This document shows positions 1 through 8,933 of a stretch of 51,535 nucleotides of DNA, in pieces. This stretch comes from an uncultured Verrucomicrobiota bacterium (lineage in GTDB: Bacteria; Verrucomicrobiota; Verrucomicrobiia; Limisphaerales; UBA9464). Position numbers and translations under genes: made by a program. The notes under the pieces are model-generated. The model made no database searches. It was not told the origin of the DNA and saw only the letters and a program-made list of their open reading frames with translations. Positions within the stretch are counted from its first letter, which is position 1. The number at the start of each line of letters is the position of its first letter. The DNA is taken from NCBI GenBank assembly GCA_903910585.1, contig CAIWAH010000229.1, positions 1-51,535 on the forward strand, given 5' to 3'.

Positions 1-235
1 ATCTTACCGGCGGACCCCGTGAATCGGCGCCGACGACTCACGGTGAACGCCCGTTGCGGGCTTCAGCTCTGGCCGAAGGCCACGGCGCCGTGGGTGGGCT
101 GTCGCCCAGAGGCCTTCGGCCCGCTCCGCCAGCCGGGCTCAATTTGCAGCCCACCATCACCGCCGCTGCCGGTTGGAAACCGGCAGCACTTTCGGGCCGA
201 CCCAGGGCGGACGCACACGGTGTCCAGATGCGCCC
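1..235. repeat. Structured dispersed repeat, copy 1 (left end cut by window)
   Basis: This stretch is about 90% identical, by eye, to 19305-19538, in the same orientation. Hairpins visible: 17-26 with 34-43 (10 bp, one mismatch), 49-53 with 57-61 (GCCCG-TTG-CGGGC), 71-81 with 111-121 (perfect 11 bp) enclosing 95-99 with 104-108, and 165-174 with 178-187 (perfect 10 bp, 3-nt loop). The right terminal inverted-repeat arm is 212-235; the matching left arm would lie before base 1. The repeat ends 10 bp from the stop codon of the hydrolase gene on the minus strand. Open frames run through it in several frames, but neither their translations nor the indel between copies suggests coding. Confidence 0.85.
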
Positions 236-245
236 CCCAACGGCT

Positions 246-1160
246 TCAGGCGAGGTGCTGCTTGAAGAACGCAATCGTCCGTTCCCACGCGAGCTGGGCG
301 TTTTTCTCGTCGTAACGTCCGGTGGAGTCGTTGTGGAAGCCGTGGTTGCATTTGGGATACAGGTGCATCGCGTAGTTCACCCCGGCGGCCTTCAGGTCCG
401 CCTCGTAGCCGGCCCAGCTCTCGTTGACCCGCGTGTCGAGCTCCGCCAACTGGATCAGCATCGGCGCCCTGATGTTCTTCCGCACCTCCTTGGCCGCCGG
501 TGTGCCGTAGAACGGAACCCCGGCATTCACGACGTCGGGAACGACCGCGGCCAGCATGTTGACGATGTAGCCACCGAAGCAGAAACCGACCGCGCCCAGT
601 TTGCCGGAGCTGAGCTCGTGCGCCTTGAGGAACTTCGCCGCCGCGATGAAATCCTGCTCGATCTTGGCGCGATCCAGCGAACCCTGCAGCGCCCGCCCCT
701 CGTCGTCGTTGCCGGGGTAACCGCCCTTGGGATGCAACGCATCCGGGGCGAACGCGACGAAGCCGGCCTTGGCCACGCGCCGGGCGACATCGGCGACATA
801 CGGATTAAGCCCGCGATTTTCGTGCACGACCAGGACCACCGGAGCCTTGCCCTTAAGATCCGTCGGCGTGACGAGGTAGCCGCGGCCTTCGCCATGGCCG
901 TTGGGCGAGGGAAAGGTCACATAGCGGGCCTTGATTCCCGGATCGTTGAATGAAACCTGCTCCGCCTGGGCGTAATTGGGCATCAGGTTCGCCAGCAGAT
1001 AACTCATCGTGAAGCCCGCGGCGGCGAGCCCGGAAAGGCGGGCCATGAAGGTGCGCCGGTCAATGACCCCGTGGGCGTATTCGTCATACCAGTCGAACGC
1101 CTCCTGCGGAATCGGCGGGTGGGGGACGGTCTCAACGAGGTCGGCGTGATGGGTGCTCAT
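246..1160 (-). CDS. Dienelactone hydrolase family protein, probable Tat export
   Basis: A 304-residue alpha/beta hydrolase of the dienelactone hydrolase family (YghX-like). The nucleophile motif GFCFGG places Cys194. The triad is completed by Asp242 in ELDTRVN and His273 in CNHGFH. The start at 1160 was chosen because upstream in-frame codons read as GC-rich noise and overlap the divergent gene's leader. A Tat-like segment, [17 protein letters not shown], begins near residue 34 after an unusually long n-region, so the enzyme may act in the periplasm on lactone or ester substrates; the substrate is unknown. The gene diverges from the NagB-like gene across 137 bp that probably hold both promoters. 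The family call is secure; export is inferred. Confidence 0.9.
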   Translation of the reverse strand: MSTHHADLVETVPHPPIPQEAFDWYDEYAHGVIDRRTFMARLSGLAAAGFTMSYLLANLMPNYAQAEQVSFNDPGIKARYVTFPSPNGHGEGRGYLVTPTDLKGKAPVVLVVHENRGLNPYVADVARRVAKAGFVAFAPDALHPKGGYPGNDDEGRALQGSLDRAKIEQDFIAAAKFLKAHELSSGKLGAVGFCFGGYIVNMLAAVVPDVVNAGVPFYGTPAAKEVRKNIRAPMLIQLAELDTRVNESWAGYEADLKAAGVNYAMHLYPKCNHGFHNDSTGRYDEKNAQLAWERTIAFFKQHLA

Positions 1161-1297
1161 GGGGGAAACGGGGTTTGGAATGGGTAGCTTCTCGGGAGTG
1201 CGGAGAAAGTCTTCCGCCAACCGGCCCGGGCAGGCAACAGCGACTTCGCCGCCACGTTTCCCTTCCCCGCGCGACCGGCTTCCGCCAGCGTTCGCCC

Positions 1298-2236
1298 ATG
1301 CCACGCAAGCTCAGCGCCATCGCCCCGGACTGGTGGGATTACACCACGCTTGATTCCGAACTCATCGCCGACGCCGCCAAGCTGACCCCGGAGAAGCTCG
1401 CGAGACTGTCCCGGCCGGGCTTTCGGGTGGTGTTCCACGACACGCTGGAGGATTTCTACCTCGCGGAGGCCCTCGAATACATCACCGCCTGGCGCCAGAG
1501 CACTCCGGACAATCCGGTGGGCATCTGCGGCCCGATCGGCCCGACCGAGCAGCTGCCGTTGGTGGCCCGGCTGGTGAATGCGCTCGGGCTCCCGCTGGGC
1601 TCCGCGCACTTCTGGGGCATGGACGAGTGGTTTGACGCCGCCACCGGCCGGGAAACTCCGGTGACCCATCCGCTTTCATTTGAACGGGCGGACCGGGAAC
1701 TGTGTTTCAGCCGGATCGAGAAAAAGCTGCAGATGCCGGACGCCAACCTGCACTTTCCCAAGGGAGACACCTCCGCGTATCGCGCGTCCTGGAGCTCGGG
1801 CGTTCGCTGCGCCGTGATGCAGGGCGGCCAGGGCGACATCAAGCACTGGGCGTTCAACGATCCCCTCCCGCGACGCGGAAAGTGGAAGCACGAACCGCCC
1901 ACCGCCGCCGAGTATCGGAAGCTCGCGACCCGGATCGTGGATCTGCATCCCCTGACCCTGGCCCAAAACGCCCGCACCAGCGGCGGCGGCAACATCACGA
2001 TGGTGCCGACCAAGGCGATCACGGTCGGTCCGGTGGAAACCTGGCAGGCCGAGAAGGTTTCGATCTGGCACGCCGGCAACCACGACAATCCGCTCGGCCA
2101 GCGCCTGACCGCACTGATGATATCCAAGCGCATCGTGGACACGGCCGTGCCGATGTCCCTGCTCGCGGACCATCCCAACGTGCAGTTCAACTACTACCGC
2201 GGCGGCCTCGGGACCTGCGCGGTGGAGATGCACTGA
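1298..2236 (+). CDS. NagB-like glucosamine-6-phosphate isomerase/deaminase family protein
   Basis: A 312-residue protein of the glucosamine-6-phosphate isomerase/deaminase superfamily, which in NagB converts glucosamine-6-phosphate to fructose-6-phosphate plus ammonia. FWGMDEW corresponds to the NagB FNMDEY segment with its catalytic Asp. [11 protein letters not shown] corresponds to DGHIAFNEP, keeping the Asp and His but replacing the following Glu by Asp. It is longer than typical NagB (about 266 residues), with an N-terminal extension rich in Trp and acidic residues. The start at 1298 lies where the family-like sequence begins; 41 upstream codons look spurious. The family is clear, but the exact substrate is not, and a sugar-phosphate isomerase role other than NagB is possible. 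Confidence 0.82.
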   Translation: MPRKLSAIAPDWWDYTTLDSELIADAAKLTPEKLARLSRPGFRVVFHDTLEDFYLAEALEYITAWRQSTPDNPVGICGPIGPTEQLPLVARLVNALGLPLGSAHFWGMDEWFDAATGRETPVTHPLSFERADRELCFSRIEKKLQMPDANLHFPKGDTSAYRASWSSGVRCAVMQGGQGDIKHWAFNDPLPRRGKWKHEPPTAAEYRKLATRIVDLHPLTLAQNARTSGGGNITMVPTKAITVGPVETWQAEKVSIWHAGNHDNPLGQRLTALMISKRIVDTAVPMSLLADHPNVQFNYYRGGLGTCAVEMH

Positions 2237-2308
2237 TTGCCCGGCAGCGCGGCCCGGCAGCGATTTTTTTGGAAGCCTCCGGGGTGCCTGGGCCATTCTC
2301 CCCGGCGG

Positions 2309-5300
2309 TCAATCCGCCAGCGAGGGCTCCGCACCGGTCGTGCCCACCAGGTGGCTGAGGTATTCCGCGTGCTTGGTCTTCTCCAGTTGCACCCGGGCGG
2401 CACTCAGCCGGTCCTGGACCGCGAGCCGCTTCACCTCGTCCGCATAGGCCGCAGTGGCGACAAACTTTTCGCCGTAACGGATCCCCTGCTGGAGCCGGCG
2501 GCGTTCGATCCGCTGGCGAGCCTTGAGCCGGGCGAGATACCACTCGCTGGCCAGCACCTTCTCGCGGTCAAAGAGTGACCGGATGTCCGGATTTTCGAGG
2601 CCTTTGCCCTCGAACTGCCCGTCGCGCATGATGTGCAGCAGCGCCCGGAGCGGCGGGCAGGCCTCGGCGATCGAGCCGTCGGCGAAGTAGTGCTCCGCCA
2701 CGCGCCGGTGGGTCGCCACCACGTTGTCCACGCCATCGGCGAACTCCGACGGATCCTGCAGTTCCGGGCGCAACATGGGCTCGGTCAGCACGGCGTGGGG
2801 ATGGTTGAAGATCCGGCCGAAGAACGTCGTGACGAACTTGTGGGTGATGCGGTAGCCCAGCCGGCTCGCCGCCACCGTGCGCCCACCGTGGGTGAAGTCC
2901 GCGATGCGTTCCAGCATCCCGCCCGCGATCAGCCACCGGGGATCCCGTTCCTCATGGCCCATGCGGGACCACACTTCGGGGACCAGCAGCGAGATGTCGT
3001 GGTCTACGCGGGTCTTCGGCCCGAGGCAGCCGGCGCTCGTGAGGAACGTGTCGTAGCCGCTCACGAGATAGCTCAGCAGCGCGGCGTTGAGATCGTAGAT
3101 CGGCGGCAGGGCGTTGAACGGCCCCTTGGTCAGCGCACCCTCGCTGCCGGCTCCGGTCGTGGAGGGCGACTTGCCGGTCATCGAGGAGATGAACTCCATG
3201 AACAGCTCCGGCAGTTCCATGTAATGGATCGGGCCGTAGCAGGCCAGCGAACGGACGCCCTTCTCCGCCGGGTTGTTCCGCCGGCCGGCGAGGATGCTGG
3301 TCACGGGCGTGTGGAGCGGCTGCGCGAACGGCAGCCGGCGCGCCAAACGCTGGCCGACTTCGGCCATGCGGCGCAGTCGCGGATCGCGCAGATCGGGCCG
3401 CAGCTGGAGGTAGCGGGGGTTCTTCGAAGGCTTGCCGTCCACGATCCGCGGGAAGGCCGTGCTCACGAAGAACTTCTTCGACTCGTCGGCGGCGACCTGC
3501 TGGATCAACGCCTGGCTCGCCGGCGTGAACTGATGGAACCCGATGGCGTCCTCGATGAGCTTGGCCGCGAATTCCCGCGGCAACGGCTCGTAGTTCGAGA
3601 AGAAGTTGCTCGCCTCGGCGAACTCGGCCTCCGCCATCTGGTCGTAGCCCCGGTGGATCGCGTCGTCGGGCCGCTGGAACAGGCGGTTCTCGCAGTTCCG
3701 GACGAACTTCACTGAGGGTTGGCGCGCCGTGGCGTCGTCCAGACCCACCAGCGCGGAACGGGGAACCGTCACGCTGGCGGTGATGTCGTCCTCCGCCTGC
3801 ACCTTGGCGGCCGGATGAAAGTCCTTCCGCAGCCCGAAGGTGCGCCACGAACCGTCGGCATCGTAACCGACCCGCAGGAACTGGGTGGCCAGACGCTTGC
3901 GCCCGAGGCGCAGCTCGTTCGACGGCTCGCCGTTGATGATGTCCACGGAGAATTGTTCCCGCCAGTTCGTGCCCCAGCTGGGCTTCCAGAAGCGCTTCAC
4001 CACGAACACCAGTTCCTTGATGTGCGGCGGCACGGTGGCCAGCCAGGCGTTGTAGGCCTCCGAATAGTCCTCGGTGCTCGGCGTGAGCAGCTTGATGACG
4101 CTGCCCAGGGACCGGGTCGGAGCGAGCAGCGAGCGCTGGTCGCGGCCGTTCTTGGCGGGGTCGCGGAAACGGTCCGAATAGTCGCGTTTCAGCAGCTCAT
4201 CCACGCGGTCGAAGTCCGCCTTGAAATCGGACACGAACACCGGTCCGTGGATGATGGCGTCGGTGATCGGCTTGGAGATCTCCGACTTGCCGCCGCCGCT
4301 CACGGTGCAGGGCTTGTGACAGAGCGTGGGCTCCGGCTTGGTGCCGATCAGCCGCCAGGCGCGGTTGCCCACCGGCTTCTCCAGGTGCAGCCGGAAACCG
4401 GATGGCAGGAAGTAGAAGTGCCCGAGCAGCAGCTTGATCTGCTGCTGTTTGCCGTTGTTCGTCCACGAAATGGTCTGTTTCTCCAGTTCGAACTTCGCCG
4501 TCTCCGAAACGTAAACCAGCTCGGGGAACTGGCGGTCAACGGCATACCCCTCGGATTTCACGTCCAGCTGGTCGGCGAAGCGCTCTGCGACCTCGGCAAA
4601 GGTGTGCGGATAGTCGTGCAGGTGCTGCGAGGCGTCGTATTCGCCCGCGAGGTCGTAGCACGGGAACACCAACGCCCCGCCGGCATGCTCCTCCTCGGCG
4701 AGGCCGAACAGGTTCGTCGCAAAGGAGATCTGGGTCTTCACCTCCTTCTTGCAGTAGCCGTAATAGTTGTCGCCGATGATCGTCACGATGACGCCGGAGG
4801 CATCCCGGGCGCAGATCTTGAAGGCGACACCGTCGTTGTAGAGCTCCCCTTCGTTCTTCCAGCACATGCCGTCCCGCTGCTGGCGTTCCGTCGCCTCGTC
4901 CCACGCCGGCAAGCCCAGCTCCTTTTTGGTGACGGCCCCGACGAGGTGCGGCGCCAAGATGAGGCAACCGGTGTGGCCCGACCAATGTTCCAGGTCGAGG
5001 GCGGCATCGTTCTCGGGCAGATACGGGTCGCCGGCGTTGCCGAAGATCGTCTCCACGAAATCGAGGTTGCTGACCAGGTTGCCCGGCGCGAAAAGCCGCG
5101 TCTCCATGCGGTGCGACGAGATGTAGCCGGGAACTTCGGGACAGACCAACGGACGCAGATACAGCGACACCCAGCACTCGGCCTGCTGCTCCTGGGAGGC
5201 CGTGAACGGCAGCCGCATCAGGTCGGCGGGCGGGTTGAAGGCCCGCCGCAATAGGGCGCCGAAGACCGACTTGGGCACGGCCTTCTTGTCGTCAGGGATC

Positions 5301-5725
5301 GGCAGGCCGCCTTCAACCACATGGAAGATCCCCGCCGTGGTGCGCCGGTCGGACTTCGGGTTGTGCAGCACGCCGTTGGCGACGCGATAGCTGTGGATGA
5401 TGTCGCTCCTGAACTCGTCGCGATCCGGCGGCAACGACGCGATCCGCGCCATGCCCGGGCGATCCAGGATCAGGGTCCGCGAGGGCAGCTTCGGGGCGCT
5501 GCCGGCATCATGGAGATAGTCGTAGAGAAAAGACTGGATGCGCGCGTCCGGCGGGCACTGGTAGGTTGCGAGCAACCGGTCCTTCTCACGGCTGCGGGCG
5601 ATGAACGAGGCGACAATGGCCGCGGACTCGGGATTGATCTTGGGCTCGAACGGCGGGAGGCCGAGTTCGGCGAGCTTGAAGTTGAGGTGCCGAATCTCGG
5701 CGTTGGCGGAGAGTTGCGCTTGCAT
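2309..5725 (-). CDS. Candidate pyrophosphate-dependent PEP carboxykinase
   Basis: A 1138-residue cytosolic-looking protein with no signal peptide or membrane segments. Length and motifs match what I recall of the PPi-type phosphoenolpyruvate carboxykinases of Entamoeba and Propionibacterium, which interconvert oxaloacetate plus PPi and PEP plus CO2 plus phosphate. Conserved-looking blocks are DNYYGYCKKEVKTQIS (about 320-335), EEEHAGG (345-351), NCENRLFQRPDDAIHRGYD (about 678-696) and SSMTGKSPSTTGAGSEG (about 848-864), the last in a nucleotide- or phosphate-loop-like position. The C-terminus is charged and helical. A GTG lies directly before the ATG used here (5728). It converges with the NagB-like gene and lies downstream of zwf on the same strand. 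The assignment is from memory of motifs and size; a large conserved protein of unknown function is the alternative. Confidence 0.6.
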   Translation of the reverse strand: MQAQLSANAEIRHLNFKLAELGLPPFEPKINPESAAIVASFIARSREKDRLLATYQCPPDARIQSFLYDYLHDAGSAPKLPSRTLILDRPGMARIASLPPDRDEFRSDIIHSYRVANGVLHNPKSDRRTTAGIFHVVEGGLPIPDDKKAVPKSVFGALLRRAFNPPADLMRLPFTASQEQQAECWVSLYLRPLVCPEVPGYISSHRMETRLFAPGNLVSNLDFVETIFGNAGDPYLPENDAALDLEHWSGHTGCLILAPHLVGAVTKKELGLPAWDEATERQQRDGMCWKNEGELYNDGVAFKICARDASGVIVTIIGDNYYGYCKKEVKTQISFATNLFGLAEEEHAGGALVFPCYDLAGEYDASQHLHDYPHTFAEVAERFADQLDVKSEGYAVDRQFPELVYVSETAKFELEKQTISWTNNGKQQQIKLLLGHFYFLPSGFRLHLEKPVGNRAWRLIGTKPEPTLCHKPCTVSGGGKSEISKPITDAIIHGPVFVSDFKADFDRVDELLKRDYSDRFRDPAKNGRDQRSLLAPTRSLGSVIKLLTPSTEDYSEAYNAWLATVPPHIKELVFVVKRFWKPSWGTNWREQFSVDIINGEPSNELRLGRKRLATQFLRVGYDADGSWRTFGLRKDFHPAAKVQAEDDITASVTVPRSALVGLDDATARQPSVKFVRNCENRLFQRPDDAIHRGYDQMAEAEFAEASNFFSNYEPLPREFAAKLIEDAIGFHQFTPASQALIQQVAADESKKFFVSTAFPRIVDGKPSKNPRYLQLRPDLRDPRLRRMAEVGQRLARRLPFAQPLHTPVTSILAGRRNNPAEKGVRSLACYGPIHYMELPELFMEFISSMTGKSPSTTGAGSEGALTKGPFNALPPIYDLNAALLSYLVSGYDTFLTSAGCLGPKTRVDHDISLLVPEVWSRMGHEERDPRWLIAGGMLERIADFTHGGRTVAASRLGYRITHKFVTTFFGRIFNHPHAVLTEPMLRPELQDPSEFADGVDNVVATHRRVAEHYFADGSIAEACPPLRALLHIMRDGQFEGKGLENPDIRSLFDREKVLASEWYLARLKARQRIERRRLQQGIRYGEKFVATAAYADEVKRLAVQDRLSAARVQLEKTKHAEYLSHLVGTTGAEPSLAD

Positions 5726-5848
5726 CACGAGAATGAGTGCGGCCCGTAAGCCGAGGAGAGGTAACTGCCGGAAGCCCCCGCCGGCAAGTCACTGCCGGGA
5801 GGATTCCGTGAATTTCCTGCATCGTCCCGGCATCGGCCGGCGGACGGT

Positions 5849-7411
5849 TCACTTGACCGGCTGCGGATTCTTCCATTCGCGCCCGTCGGCTGCCAGCAGC
5901 TCCTCCGCGGCGGTGGGTCCCCACGTGCCGGCCAGATAGAACTCCCGGTTGGTCAGCGGCCGGCCGGTCCAGCTGTCGCGGATCTCGTCCACGATGTCCC
6001 ACGCGGTCTCCACCTCGTCGCGGCGGATGAACAGCGTCGCGTCGCTGGCGATGGCCTCGAGCAACAGCCGCTCGTAGGCCTCCGGCGTGTAGGCGCCGAA
6101 CTCGCTGTCGTAACTGAAACGCATCCGCACCGGCTGCAGTTTGGTCGCGGCCCCGGGGACCTTGCCGTTGAAGCGCAGGGTGATGCCCTCGTTGGGCTGG
6201 AGGCGCAGTGTGATGGAATTGGGATCGAGCTTCACCCCGGAGCGCGCCGCGAACAGGATGTTCGGCGCCGGCTTGAACTGCACGCGGACCTCGCTCGCGC
6301 TGACCGGCAGGTTCTTGCCCGTCCGGAGGTAGAACGGCACGCCGCTCCAGCGCCAGTTGTCGATCCACAGCTTCATCGCTACGAACGTCTCCACGTTCGA
6401 CTTGGGATTCACCTTCGGTTCGCTGCGGTAGGCCGGCCGGGCCTCGCCATCCACTTCCCCGGCAAAATACTGGCCGCGCACGATGTTCTTCGCCATGTCG
6501 GCCGGCGACATCGGGCGGATCGACTTGAGGAGCTTCACCTTCTCGTCACGGACGCTTTCGGCCTCGAGCGAGACCGGCGGCTCCATGCCGATGAGGGACA
6601 GCACCTGGAGGACGTGGTTCTGCACCATGTCGCGCATCGCACCCGATTCCTCGTAATAACCGCCGCGGGAACCGACCCCGAGCTTCTCGGCCACCGTGAT
6701 CTGCACATGGTCCACCGTGTCGCGGGTCCACAGGTGCTCGAAGATGCTGTTGGAGAACCGAAACGTGAGGATGTTCTGGACGGTTTCCTTCCCGAGGTAG
6801 TGATCGATGCGGAAGATCTGGCTCTCGTGCGCGTGCCGGATGAGCTCGGCATTGAGCGCCCGGGCGCTGGGAAGGTCATGGCCGAAAGGCTTCTCGACCA
6901 CGAGCCGCTGCATGCAGCCGCCGTTCTCGCACTTCTGGAGCAGCCCCACTTCGCTCAGGTGCTGGGAAATCTCCCCGAACTGGCTCGGATTGGTCGCGAG
7001 ATAGAACAGCAGGTTGGTCTTCAGGCGCTCGTCACCGGAGCGATCGATGAGCTCCTTCAGCTTGCGGTAGCCGGCGGCGTCCGAGATGTCCGCCTGGCAG
7101 TAGCTGAGATTGGCCGCGAACTTGGTCCAGACCTCCTCGTTGACCGGCTTGGTGCGGGAGAACTGGTTCAGCGCCTCGCGCAGTTCAGCACGAAACGACT
7201 CGTCGGTTTTGTCCCGGCGGGCGAAGCCGATGATGCGGTAAGGCGTCGGCAGGGCATTTTCCAGCGCGAGGTGATAAAGGGCCGGAATCAGCTTCCGGGC
7301 GGTCAGGTCGCCGGAGGCGCCAAAGATGACCACGGTGCACGGCTCGATTTGCCGGCGGCCGTGGGAAGCGCGGGAAGCCAGCAGTTCGTCGAGGTTGGAC
7401 GAGTCGTTCAT
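5849..7411 (-). CDS. zwf: Glucose-6-phosphate 1-dehydrogenase
   Basis: A 520-residue enzyme of the oxidative pentose phosphate pathway that oxidises glucose-6-phosphate to 6-phosphogluconolactone with NADP+. The dinucleotide-binding motif [11 protein letters not shown] lies at about 31-41, EKPFG at 173-177 and the active-site signature RIDHYLGKE at 201-209. Length is typical (about 490-520). The ATG at 7411 was chosen over upstream in-frame codons, which do not resemble the family. The 7412-7546 leader contains a small nested inverted repeat (7441-7445/7473-7477 around 7454-7460/7466-7472). There is no gnd or pgl next to it. The putative PEP carboxykinase gene follows on the same strand 123 bp downstream. 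Confidence 0.96.
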   Translation of the reverse strand: MNDSSNLDELLASRASHGRRQIEPCTVVIFGASGDLTARKLIPALYHLALENALPTPYRIIGFARRDKTDESFRAELREALNQFSRTKPVNEEVWTKFAANLSYCQADISDAAGYRKLKELIDRSGDERLKTNLLFYLATNPSQFGEISQHLSEVGLLQKCENGGCMQRLVVEKPFGHDLPSARALNAELIRHAHESQIFRIDHYLGKETVQNILTFRFSNSIFEHLWTRDTVDHVQITVAEKLGVGSRGGYYEESGAMRDMVQNHVLQVLSLIGMEPPVSLEAESVRDEKVKLLKSIRPMSPADMAKNIVRGQYFAGEVDGEARPAYRSEPKVNPKSNVETFVAMKLWIDNWRWSGVPFYLRTGKNLPVSASEVRVQFKPAPNILFAARSGVKLDPNSITLRLQPNEGITLRFNGKVPGAATKLQPVRMRFSYDSEFGAYTPEAYERLLLEAIASDATLFIRRDEVETAWDIVDEIRDSWTGRPLTNREFYLAGTWGPTAAEELLAADGREWKNPQPVK

Positions 7412-7546
7412 TTTTCGGGGGCGGACACTGGGGAGGGGCTGCCGGTGATTCAATGGCGCATTGGGTGCGCCACCGGCGACCGATTCATGCTGAGGATGAG
7501 TAGAACGCGCAGCGCCTTCCCACAAGGGGAGGCGCCCATCTGGGCG

Positions 7547-7882
7547 TCAGGCCGGAGCGGTCGCGGGGGCGTCCGGCGTCAGCGCCACCCACACCTGACC
7601 ATCGCGGACCGCGGTGGAGTAGCGGCGCAACGGCTTGTCCGGCCGGGTCAGGCAGGCTCCCGAAGTGACATCGAACGACCAGCCATGCAGCGGACAGAAC
7701 ACTTCGTGCCCTTGAAGAAACCCGCTGCCCAAAGGCGCGCCACGGTGAGGACAGACGTCATCCACGGCATGAAACTCGCCACCGACCCGGGCCAGCAGCA
7801 GGCGCTGGCCCCGGACTTCCACAGAACGGCAGGCGCCGTCGGCCAGGGAATCCACGGCCGCAATGGGGTGGTAATTATCCAT
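7547..7882 (-). CDS. Rieske-type [2Fe-2S] ferredoxin-like protein
   Basis: A 111-residue single-domain Rieske protein of the NirD / ferredoxin-component type. The cluster ligands are visible as CPH (Cys44, His46) and CPLH (Cys63, His66), spaced as in soluble Rieske ferredoxins. There is no signal peptide or membrane helix, so it is likely cytosolic. Its start overlaps the end of the upstream membrane protein gene by 8 bp, which implies translational coupling. The three-gene set TPR / membrane protein / Rieske appears to be one transcript. No oxygenase or nitrite reductase partner is adjacent, so its electron-transfer partner is unknown. Confidence 0.93.
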   Translation of the reverse strand: MDNYHPIAAVDSLADGACRSVEVRGQRLLLARVGGEFHAVDDVCPHRGAPLGSGFLQGHEVFCPLHGWSFDVTSGACLTRPDKPLRRYSTAVRDGQVWVALTPDAPATAPA

Positions 7883-8366
7883 TCGGAGAAAGGGTTCGGC
7901 GCGTGTCCCGCAGGCGGCCACCGAAACAGCCGCGCAGGACGACTTCGAGGGATTTCCAGTTGGCCTGAGAGAACTCGCCGCAAGGAATCAAAAGCTTTTG
8001 CGGACCGCCGCGGGCAATCCACTCGACCACCAGCCCCGTCCAGCCCAACTCCAGCCTGGTGAGTGCATCGGCCGCAATGGTGAACACAGTCCGTTCGCCA
8101 TCCAGGGTTCGCAATTCCGCCGGGCTCAGCTCCAGGCGATCGCCCCAACGCCGAGACTGCCACCACATCAGCCCCGCGATTCCGAGCACCGGGAGAAAAA
8201 GGAGGCCGGTCCAACCCAGGAAGGAATGACCTTCCCCAGCCAATCCCCACCAAGGCCACGAGAGCCCCGCGGTGGCTACCAGCGTGAGCGCGGAAACGAG
8301 CCGAGCCTGCGGGGCACGGTCAGCATGGACCCGCTTGACCGGAGAACCGTTGCCTTGAGGGCTCAT
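7875..8366 (-). CDS. Small two-helix membrane protein of unknown function
   Basis: A 163-residue protein I do not recognise. Two hydrophobic segments around residues 20-60 flank a short Trp-rich loop. They are followed by a soluble C-terminal domain starting near WWQSRRWGDRLELSP that resembles the PH-like layout of small bacterial membrane proteins (DUF/YcxB-like); this is a weak impression, not an assignment. The start at 8366 overlaps the stop of the upstream TPR gene as ATGA, and its own end overlaps the Rieske start by 8 bp. It is therefore the middle gene of a tightly coupled trio. Confidence 0.75.
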   Translation of the reverse strand: MSPQGNGSPVKRVHADRAPQARLVSALTLVATAGLSWPWWGLAGEGHSFLGWTGLLFLPVLGIAGLMWWQSRRWGDRLELSPAELRTLDGERTVFTIAADALTRLELGWTGLVVEWIARGGPQKLLIPCGEFSQANWKSLEVVLRGCFGGRLRDTRRTLSPNG

Positions 8367-8842
8367 TTTGCAGGTGGCGTCGTTTGACCTGCCGGTTTGT
8401 TCTTCTTCCACGGCATCTCCGGAAACTTCTCCGGGAGCTTGAACGCCTGCGGCTTTGGACCGGCCATCTTCAATTCCTCATCCACCGACTCGGCTGCAGG
8501 CTGCCCCGCCGGCGGGGGCGCCATGTTCTCCTTCCAAGACGCGATACGAGCCTGGAGTCCGTGATGTTCCGCCGTCTTCTTGTCCCCGGCCTTCATGTAG
8601 AACAGCGACAGGTTCGTATGCACCAACTGCTCGTTGGGCTTCAGTTGCTGCGCCTTGTGCCCCTCGGCAATCGCGGTGGCGTAGTCCCCCTTCCGGTAAT
8701 GGCACATGGCGATGCTGAGCTGGGCGTCAAAGTGCCGCGGATCCTCGGTCAGGATGCCCATCAACTTGGCAATCGCGGTGTCGTAATCCCCCGTCGAGTA
8801 ATCGAACATCGCATCGTCATAGATCGCCTGAAGGTCGGACAT
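8363..8842 (-). CDS. TPR-repeat protein
   Basis: A 159-residue soluble protein with tetratricopeptide-like helical repeats. The segments AMFDYSTGDYDTAIAKLMG, SIAMCHYRKGDYATAIAEG and SLFYMKAGDKKTAEHHG each show the TPR Tyr/Gly/Ala spacing, giving about three repeats between residues 10 and 105. A Pro/Lys-rich tail follows. Such proteins usually scaffold protein-protein contacts. It is the first gene of the coupled trio with the membrane and Rieske proteins (ATGA overlap) and diverges from the propeller gene over 91 bp. The start at 8842 (MSDLQAIYDD) was chosen because upstream codons are low-complexity noise. Confidence 0.85.
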   Translation of the reverse strand: MSDLQAIYDDAMFDYSTGDYDTAIAKLMGILTEDPRHFDAQLSIAMCHYRKGDYATAIAEGHKAQQLKPNEQLVHTNLSLFYMKAGDKKTAEHHGLQARIASWKENMAPPPAGQPAAESVDEELKMAGPKPQAFKLPEKFPEMPWKKNKPAGQTTPPAK

Positions 8843-8933
8843 GATGGAGTCAACGTGGCGGGCGAAGCCCTGTCCGGCAAGGCCGGTGGAATTCCCGCGC
8901 CCGGGCTTTGACCCCGGCCCCAGAACCTGAACC

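Noticed and set aside
2239..2262. Tandem GCCCGGCAGCG repeat followed by a T tract after the NagB-like gene
   Set aside because: It looks terminator-like because of the T tract, but no complementary stem forms; two short direct copies may be chance in GC-rich DNA.
3719..5254. 511-codon plus-strand frame inside the putative PEP carboxykinase gene
   Set aside because: It is Gln/Val/Arg-rich without motifs and antisense to a coherent long protein.
7441..7477. Nested inverted repeat (TGGCGCA-TTGGG-TGCGCCA) before zwf
   Set aside because: The stem is clear but there is no T tract, known motif or second copy, so it is not called as a separate regulatory element.
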